Shown here: piece by piece, positions 59,728 through 64,000 of the stretch
Numbering within the stretch: position 1 is the first letter of the stretch
Layout: every line of letters starts with the position of its first letter
Source of the DNA: Pseudomonas sp. JAI120
Lineage (GTDB): Bacteria; Pseudomonadota; Gammaproteobacteria; Pseudomonadales; Pseudomonadaceae
Direction: 5' to 3'
Assembly: GCF_014207255.1 (NCBI RefSeq)
Contig: NZ_JACHCZ010000005.1
Coordinates: 248,001 to 312,000, forward strand
Length of the DNA: 64,000 nt
Notes under the pieces: generated by a model
Database searches by the model: none
The model's input: the letters and a program-made list of their open reading frames with translations, nothing else
Told to the model about the DNA's origin: nothing
Position numbers and translations under genes: made by a program

Positions 59728-60687
59728 TCAAGGCAGCAAAATGATCTTGTCCGCACTGCCTTGACTCACGTCCTCATAGCACTGCACGCCATCGGCCAGC
59801 GCCACTTCGCGCAGGCCGGTCGGCAGCGGCAGCAGGCCGTCATCGAAGAAACGCCCGAACTGCTCCAGCATCACCGCGCACTGTTCACAGTTGTAGAGCA
59901 GTGAATTGATCCCCACCACCGAGCCGCCCTTGCGATACAGGCCCAGGGCCGGCAGTTGTACGTGGCCGTCCACCGGCGCGGCAATGATCGCGATGCGACC
60001 GAACGGCGCCAGGCCCGCCACGGCCGCCGGCAGCCAGAAACCGGTGGTGTCGAAGATCACATCGGCGCCACCCTTGAATACCGCATTGACCTGCGCGCCC
60101 AGCGCTTCGGGCTTGCCCAACGCAATCGCGTCGACCCCTTGCGCCTGCAACACCTCGACCTGGTCAGCCTTGCGTACCGCTGCCAACACCTGCGCACCAA
60201 GTACCCTCGCCAAGGCCAATGCCGCACTGCCCACCGCCCCATTAGCGCCGATCACCAGCAACCGCGTGTCTTTGCCCACGCCACTGCGCGCCAGCGCATC
60301 CCAGGCGGTGGTGTACGGCACCCCCAGGCTGGCGGCCTGGGCAAAACTCAGGTGGGCGGGTTTATGCGCCACGCCTTTGGCCGAGACGGTGAGGTACTGG
60401 GCGTGGGAACCGTCGGCGAAAAAGCCCAGGTCGCGACCGGTGCCCCAGACCTCCTGCCCCACCAGCGCCTGCGGACCTTGCACAACCACGCCGGCAAAGT
60501 CGCGGCCCGGTATGCGTGGCACGCTGGTGTAGGGGAAACGCCCGAGTACGTTCTTCACATCGCTGGGATTGAGGCCGGCGGCCTTGATCTGTACCAGCAC
60601 TTCATCGGCGGCCGGCACCGGCGTGGCGACGTCGACGAAGCTCAGGGCGGTGAGGTCGCCAGTGGCGGAAAATTGCAGTGCTTTCAT
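59728..60687 (-). CDS. Zinc-independent alcohol dehydrogenase/quinone oxidoreductase
   Basis: A 319-residue MDR-superfamily enzyme. The N-terminal GroES-like domain has AAGLNPSDVKNVLG and PGRDFAGVV; the Rossmann part has VIGANGAVGSAALALARVLGA. The zinc-ligand set of classical alcohol dehydrogenases is absent, so an NADPH-dependent quinone or enone reductase is likely. Physiological substrate unknown. A 10-bp inverted repeat (GTCAAGGCAG and CTGCCTTGAC) spans its last codons and may form a stem on the transcript. Confidence 0.85.
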   Translation of the reverse strand: MKALQFSATGDLTALSFVDVATPVPAADEVLVQIKAAGLNPSDVKNVLGRFPYTSVPRIPGRDFAGVVVQGPQALVGQEVWGTGRDLGFFADGSHAQYLTVSAKGVAHKPAHLSFAQAASLGVPYTTAWDALARSGVGKDTRLLVIGANGAVGSAALALARVLGAQVLAAVRKADQVEVLQAQGVDAIALGKPEALGAQVNAVFKGGADVIFDTTGFWLPAAVAGLAPFGRIAIIAAPVDGHVQLPALGLYRKGGSVVGINSLLYNCEQCAVMLEQFGRFFDDGLLPLPTGLREVALADGVQCYEDVSQGSADKIILLP

Positions 60688-60717
60688 TGCCAGTATCCAT
60701 CGAAGGGAGAAAAGGAA

Positions 60718-60891
60718 TCAGGACAACCAACCGCTGACCAACTGCCGGCCCATGGGCCAGAGTTTTTCGCCGAGCAGCATGCCCATCAGGCCCACCAGCG
60801 CAATGGCGGGTGGTGCGGGCGAGCGGAAGTCCAGTGCGCCGTAGATCACGCCGACAAAGAGGCCAATGACAAGGGAGATCAGGTAACTCAT
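60718..60891 (-). CDS. XapX domain small membrane protein
   Basis: A 57-residue protein with two hydrophobic segments (SYLISLVIGLFVGVIYGAL and PAIALVGLMGMLLGE) separated by DFRSPAPP, the pattern of the XapX/DUF1427 family. The ATG at 60891 was chosen because upstream in-frame sequence is not family-like. It precedes the quinone oxidoreductase gene by 30 bases on the same strand and may be co-transcribed. Function unknown. Confidence 0.8.
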   Translation of the reverse strand: MSYLISLVIGLFVGVIYGALDFRSPAPPAIALVGLMGMLLGEKLWPMGRQLVSGWLS

Positions 60892-60960
60892 GGGGGCAGC
60901 GCCTGGTGATTTGATGGGCTTAGTGTAGGAAGCCCATCCCGGCAGCATCGGCCAAACGCT

Positions 60961-61770
60961 TCAGGATTTCGGCCAACTCACATACTGAGAAGGCGCCATC
61001 CCCAGTTCTCGCCGGAACATGTCGCTGAAACTGCTCGGCGAATAGCCCAGGGACCGCGCAATAGCGCTGACCGACTGGCCCTGGATCAACTCGGCCACCG
61101 CCGTGGCCAATTGCACCTGGCGACGCCATTCGGCAAAGCCCATGCCCAGGTGGTGCTGGAACAACCGCGCCAAGGTGCGCACGCTGGCACCTGCCGCCTC
61201 AGCATGCTGCTCGAAAGGTATCTCCAGGGACGGCGCCGCCATGACCGCCTGGCACGCGCTGATCAGCCGGCGATCGGCCTCCACCGGCATGGCGATACGG
61301 ATCTGCGAGCGGCGTGCCCGGCGCAACTCCAGCAGGGCCAGGCCGACCACCGCGTCGTAATACCCCGCGTCACCGCTGTCGCCCTGCTCCACCAGCGTGA
61401 CGACCAATTCGCGCAGCAGCCCACCGACTTCAATCACCTGCACCTGGCTGTCCAATGTCGCCGCCAAGGCCGGGCGCAAGTAGATATTGCGCATCTGCAA
61501 ATCCGACACCACCCGGATGCCGTGCTCAACCCCCGGCGGCAGCCAGACCGCACGCTGGGGCGGCACCACCAGGGCTTCACGAGGCGTCTCGACCCACATC
61601 ACGCCGCTCATGGCATAGAGCAATTGGCCCCAGTCGTGCCGATGGGGCTCCACATACAAGCCACGCGGGTACGTGCGTGCCAGGGGTTGCACGGGGACAG
61701 CGTGATCACTGAGGTCGGGGGGCGCGGCCAGGGCCATGAGGTGCACGTCTATCGATGGGTAAGCCGTCAT
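60961..61770 (-). CDS. AraC-family transcriptional regulator with cupin sensing domain
   Basis: About 269 residues from ATG 61770 (a GTG four codons upstream is possible). The N-terminal cupin (YPRGLYVEPHRHDWGQLLYAMSG, VWLPPGVEHGI) carries His residues of an AraC_binding cupin. The C-terminal HTH domain (about 180-265) has GASVRTLARLFQHHLGMGF and VSAIARSLGYSPSSFSDMFRR. Same strand as xapX and the oxidoreductase downstream (69-base gap), which may be its targets. Confidence 0.85.
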   Translation of the reverse strand: MTAYPSIDVHLMALAAPPDLSDHAVPVQPLARTYPRGLYVEPHRHDWGQLLYAMSGVMWVETPREALVVPPQRAVWLPPGVEHGIRVVSDLQMRNIYLRPALAATLDSQVQVIEVGGLLRELVVTLVEQGDSGDAGYYDAVVGLALLELRRARRSQIRIAMPVEADRRLISACQAVMAAPSLEIPFEQHAEAAGASVRTLARLFQHHLGMGFAEWRRQVQLATAVAELIQGQSVSAIARSLGYSPSSFSDMFRRELGMAPSQYVSWPKS

Positions 61771-61854
61771 GGTAATGACCACCGCTCGACAATCCGAGTG
61801 AATTTTTGCCGCCTGGGGCGATCACTTGTTTACACCACCAGGGTTGATGGGCCA

Positions 61855-62097
61855 ATGAATAACGCAAAACTGTTTGTGATCGACTACACCCTCCATGGCG
61901 AAGCCAAGTCATTCATTATCCGTCTGGAAAAGCTGGATACCTTGGAGGCCTGGCATTGGGCAAGCTGTGACGCTGGCGTGGGCCGTATCGGCCGTTTCGC
62001 CCGCGAGCAGGTGAAGAAGACCAGCCAGGAACAGGCCGAGAAATTTGGCATAAAAAACGTGCAATGGCGCCGCTCGGATGTGCGCGCCCAGGCTTGA
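61855..62097 (+). CDS. Small conserved Pseudomonas protein (DUF6555-like)
   Basis: An 80-residue soluble protein: KLFVIDYTLHGEAKSFIIRL, then LEAWHWASCDAGVGRIGRF and a Lys/Gln-rich C-terminus (KKTSQEQAEKFG). I believe it belongs to a family confined to Pseudomonas (possibly DUF6555), but the name is from memory. No catalytic motif is visible. It lies 16 bases before the next small gene, so the two are probably co-transcribed. ATG 61855 chosen because preceding codons lie in the AraC promoter. Confidence 0.65.
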   Translation: MNNAKLFVIDYTLHGEAKSFIIRLEKLDTLEAWHWASCDAGVGRIGRFAREQVKKTSQEQAEKFGIKNVQWRRSDVRAQA

Positions 62098-62113
62098 TCA
62101 AGGAGAAATGAGC

Positions 62114-62377
62114 ATGGATTCAATCAACGGCAAAGCGCGCATCGATTACACCCGGGACACGTTGTTCGGGCCATTGGCCAAGCATGTCGAGTGCCAGGTG
62201 AGCGTGCAGCACAAACCCGGCTGGCTGGTGCTGAAGGTGTTCCAGCCGTTGCCGGACGATTTGCATGATGCGCAAACCCTGGTGCTGGCACTCGAAGGTC
62301 GACGAACAAGCGGCGTGGTAAAAGACAGCCGGCATTTGTCCGACCACAGCCTGCGCCTGGAGCTGGAACCCCAATAA
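62114..62377 (+). CDS. Small uncharacterised protein
   Basis: An 87-residue soluble protein (MDSINGKARIDYTRDTLFGP). The second of two close ATG codons (62114) was chosen because AAGGAG is then eight bases upstream; the first ATG (62108) leaves only two bases. No recognised motif. Composition suggests a small beta-rich protein (VECQVSVQHKPGWLVLKVFQ). It follows the preceding small gene, and a strong hairpin ends the unit at 62384. Confidence 0.6.
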   Translation: MDSINGKARIDYTRDTLFGPLAKHVECQVSVQHKPGWLVLKVFQPLPDDLHDAQTLVLALEGRRTSGVVKDSRHLSDHSLRLELEPQ

Positions 62378-62383
62378 TCGATA

Positions 62384-62415
62384 CGCAGGGAGCCCACTAT
62401 TTCAGGCTCCCTGCG
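62384..62415. terminator. Bidirectional terminator between convergent genes
   Basis: CGCAGGGAGCC and GGCTCCCTGCG form a perfect 11-bp stem with a 10-base loop. It lies exactly between the stop of the small gene at 62377 and the stop of the metallothionein at 62423, so it can end both transcripts. Confidence 0.75.
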
Positions 62416-62422
62416 AACGTAT

Positions 62423-62593
62423 TCAGCCTTTGGCCGACTTGGCACACTCGCACCCCGTTGCAGCCGAACAAGGCTCGCCATGGGCATGGTGCTCGGCACA
62501 GCCCTGGCAGCAATAGCCCTTACCGTCCTTCATTACCGCATCGACGCCCAGCACACACTTGCAATGTGGGCAGGCACAGGTTTGATCAGGCAT
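62423..62593 (-). CDS. Bacterial metallothionein
   Basis: A 56-residue cysteine-rich protein. Cysteines fall at 6, 8, 11, 13, 28, 29, 32, 42, 48 and 50, with His at 10, 35, 36 and 38. The order CACPHCKC, GYCCQGCAEHHAHG and CECAKS is that of pseudomonad metallothioneins (BmtA/SmtA type) that bind Zn(II) and Cd(II). ATG 62593 has AAGGAG eight bases upstream. The gene is too short for standard ORF cut-offs. No metal-responsive regulator gene is adjacent. Confidence 0.9.
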   Translation of the reverse strand: MPDQTCACPHCKCVLGVDAVMKDGKGYCCQGCAEHHAHGEPCSAATGCECAKSAKG

Positions 62594-62681
62594 GGCCAGA
62601 CTCCTTCTTCATGGTCGTCCGGTGCGGCGGTTGCCAGCACCTTAAGCAGTGACTGCCCGCCGTCGGCGATGGTTCAAACCA

Positions 62682-63134
62682 TCAGTCGGTACGCGTATTG
62701 CTGCGGTACATGAACACCAAGGCCAGCGCCAGACACACCATCGCCAGGATGCGGCTGCTCGACAGTTCGACAGCCGGGTTGCCCAGCCACCCGAAGTTAT
62801 CGATCAGCATGCCCATGCCCAATTGCCCGGTGATCACGGCCACGGTTGCCACCGCAGTACCGACCACCGGCACCGCCCCGACCATCACCATCATGTACAC
62901 CACGCCGAACAATGCGCCGGTCAGTTGCCATTTGGGGACGTCCAGCAGGCTGAAGGTCTGGGCCGGTTCGAAGAAGAAAATCAGCAGTGCGGTGGTGAGC
63001 GCGCCCACCGCAAACGTCAGCAGACTGCTGCGCAACACGCCTACCGACTGGCCGAGGCGCCCATTGATCGCCGCCTGCACACTCAGCACCGCACCTGCAG
63101 CAATCACCAGCACCAATAACAGAATCAGATTCAT
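62682..63134 (-). CDS. YdcZ-type (DUF606) DMT transporter subunit
   Basis: A 150-residue membrane protein with five hydrophobic segments (MNLILLLVLVIAAGAVLSVQA, GALFGVVYMMVMVGAVPVVG, VATVAVITGQLGMGMLIDNFG), the half-size DMT arrangement of the YdcZ family. It starts four bases after the stop of a second member of the same family, so a hetero-pair in the membrane is likely. Substrate unknown. Confidence 0.85.
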   Translation of the reverse strand: MNLILLLVLVIAAGAVLSVQAAINGRLGQSVGVLRSSLLTFAVGALTTALLIFFFEPAQTFSLLDVPKWQLTGALFGVVYMMVMVGAVPVVGTAVATVAVITGQLGMGMLIDNFGWLGNPAVELSSSRILAMVCLALALVFMYRSNTRTD

Positions 63135-63138
63135 CGCC

Positions 63139-63627
63139 TTACCCTCGTGCTATCAGAACAAGTGCCGCCACAATCAACGCCAGGGCTATCCAGCGCTCGC
63201 CATTGACCCGTTTGCGTGCGGTGCCGAACCAACCGAAATGATCGATCAGCACGCTCTTGCCCACCTGGCCGGACAAAATCGCGATCATGGTCATGGCAAT
63301 ACCGATGTGCGGCGTGGCCAGGGTCAGCACCACCACATACATCGGCCCCAGGAACCCACCGATCAATTGCCAGCGCGGCAGCTCGGACAGCGCCGGCCCC
63401 TTCTGCGGGCCGCTGAACAGCAGCAGCAAAAACAGAATCGCCGAGCCCACGCCGAAGATGCTCAAGGTTGCCCACAGGTGCCCCACTTGCACGCCGAGCG
63501 GCCCGAGCAATCCTGCCTCGACCGACAAGCCCATGCCGGCCAGGATCACCAGCGGCAACAGCAGCAGCCGTAGGAGGTTTTTCTTCGGCGTGGCTTGCGC
63601 CACAGCCTCGATGGAACTTGCTTGCAT
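63139..63627 (-). CDS. YdcZ-type (DUF606) DMT transporter subunit
   Basis: A 162-residue paralogue of the next gene with five hydrophobic segments and the same core (RWQLIGGFLGPMYVVVLTLA, ILSGQVGKSVLIDHFGWFG). A charged N-terminal extension (about 20 residues) precedes the first helix. ATG 63627. Divergent from the LysR gene with a 118-bp shared promoter region, so that regulator may control this pair. Confidence 0.85.
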   Translation of the reverse strand: MQASSIEAVAQATPKKNLLRLLLLPLVILAGMGLSVEAGLLGPLGVQVGHLWATLSIFGVGSAILFLLLLFSGPQKGPALSELPRWQLIGGFLGPMYVVVLTLATPHIGIAMTMIAILSGQVGKSVLIDHFGWFGTARKRVNGERWIALALIVAALVLIARG

Positions 63628-63745
63628 ACATCACCTGCACGTCAACAAAGGATTGGATGACGCGCATTATCCGGTGGTCGTTCTGTGCGATAAATGGGAG
63701 TATGCGGACAACACCTTTGCGCAGAACGCACAGCACGGAGCCACG

Positions 63746-64000
63746 ATGCAGGGTTTGAATGAATTGAGTTTCAAGGCGCTGCGCCTGTTCGTCGCCGTGC
63801 TGGATCACGGTAGTTTTTCTGAAGTAGCCCGCCGTGAAGGCTTGGCGCCCTCCTCGATTTCCCGGCAGATCCAACTGATGGAACAAGCCCTCGGCCAGCA
63901 GTTGCTCTATCGTCACACCCGCGCGGTAAGCCCCACCGAGGCCGGGCGCCTGCTGGGGCGGCACGCGCGCGTGATGCTCGAACAACTGGAAGCCGCCGGC
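63746..64000 (+). CDS. LysR-family regulator (3' end outside window)
   Basis: The first 85 codons are visible: a LysR winged-helix domain, SFKALRLFVAVLDHGSFSEVA and GLAPSSISRQIQLMEQALGQQLLYRHTRAVSPTEAG. The ligand-binding domain lies past the right edge. ATG 63746 has CGGAG upstream. Divergent from the two YdcZ-type transporter genes, its probable targets. Confidence 0.9.
   Translation, partial: MQGLNELSFKALRLFVAVLDHGSFSEVARREGLAPSSISRQIQLMEQALGQQLLYRHTRAVSPTEAGRLLGRHARVMLEQLEAAG

Noticed and set aside
59727..59765. Terminator between the nucleoside permease and oxidoreductase genes
   Set aside because: The inverted repeat lies inside the oxidoreductase coding end with a 19-base loop and no T run; noted in that gene's entry only.

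Overview
The window looks like chromosomal DNA of a fluorescent Pseudomonas of the P. fluorescens group. The supporting signs are high GC, pyoverdine-type peptide synthetases, a REP/REPIN repeat of the GGGAGGGGGC type, an NrtR-controlled NAD salvage operon and several small proteins that look Pseudomonas-specific. No rRNA, tRNA, CRISPR array, complete insertion sequence or prophage was seen.

Region 1 (1-32153, minus strand) is half of the window. It holds three head-to-tail non-ribosomal peptide synthetase (NRPS) genes that resemble PvdI, PvdJ and PvdD, the synthetases of the pyoverdine side chain. I read the ten-residue adenylation codes by eye. The modules predict D-Ser, Lys, Gly, formyl-hydroxy-Orn / D-Ser, Ser / Gly, Lys, D-formyl-hydroxy-Orn, and the assembly line continues past the left edge. 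Two pairs of adenylation domains are almost identical copies, which points to recent domain duplication or gene conversion. A PvdS-like iron-starvation promoter precedes the first gene.

Region 2 (32335-35577) holds a hicAB toxin-antitoxin pair in which hicA carries an apparent one-base frameshift, followed by an MFS and a MATE exporter on the minus strand.

Region 3 (35615-50225) is an amide and urea nitrogen-scavenging region. It contains an ABC uptake system (urtABCDE), formamidase (fmdA), a zinc-ribbon protein (fmdB), aliphatic amidase (amiE) and a Clp-like ATPase (amiB). Divergent from urtA are an unusual NCS1 permease-histidine kinase-receiver fusion and a LuxR-type response regulator. 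An identical dyad, ATACGT-N6-ACGTAT, lies upstream of both urtA and fmdA and probably ties the two operons to one regulator. The two operons are separated by about 1.9 kb that carries a GntR-like remnant and an orphan type III secretion protein gene with a perfect hrp box, so this stretch looks acquired.

Region 4 (50226-54169) begins with decayed fragments of an IclR regulator and a polyamine-binding protein. The pncA-pncB-nadE NAD salvage operon follows, divergent from nrtR, with a clear palindromic operator between them.

Region 5 (54201-57565) holds a REPIN, a polyol dehydrogenase, a polyol-binding protein and an AraC/MtlR-like regulator. The permease and ATPase genes usually found in such an operon are absent.

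Region 6 (57633-64000) holds a Tsx-like porin with a periplasmic purine nucleoside permease-family protein behind a PurR-like operator, a quinone-oxidoreductase-like enzyme, a XapX protein, an AraC regulator, two small uncharacterised proteins, a 56-residue metallothionein, a tandem YdcZ-type transporter pair and the start of a LysR gene that runs off the right edge.
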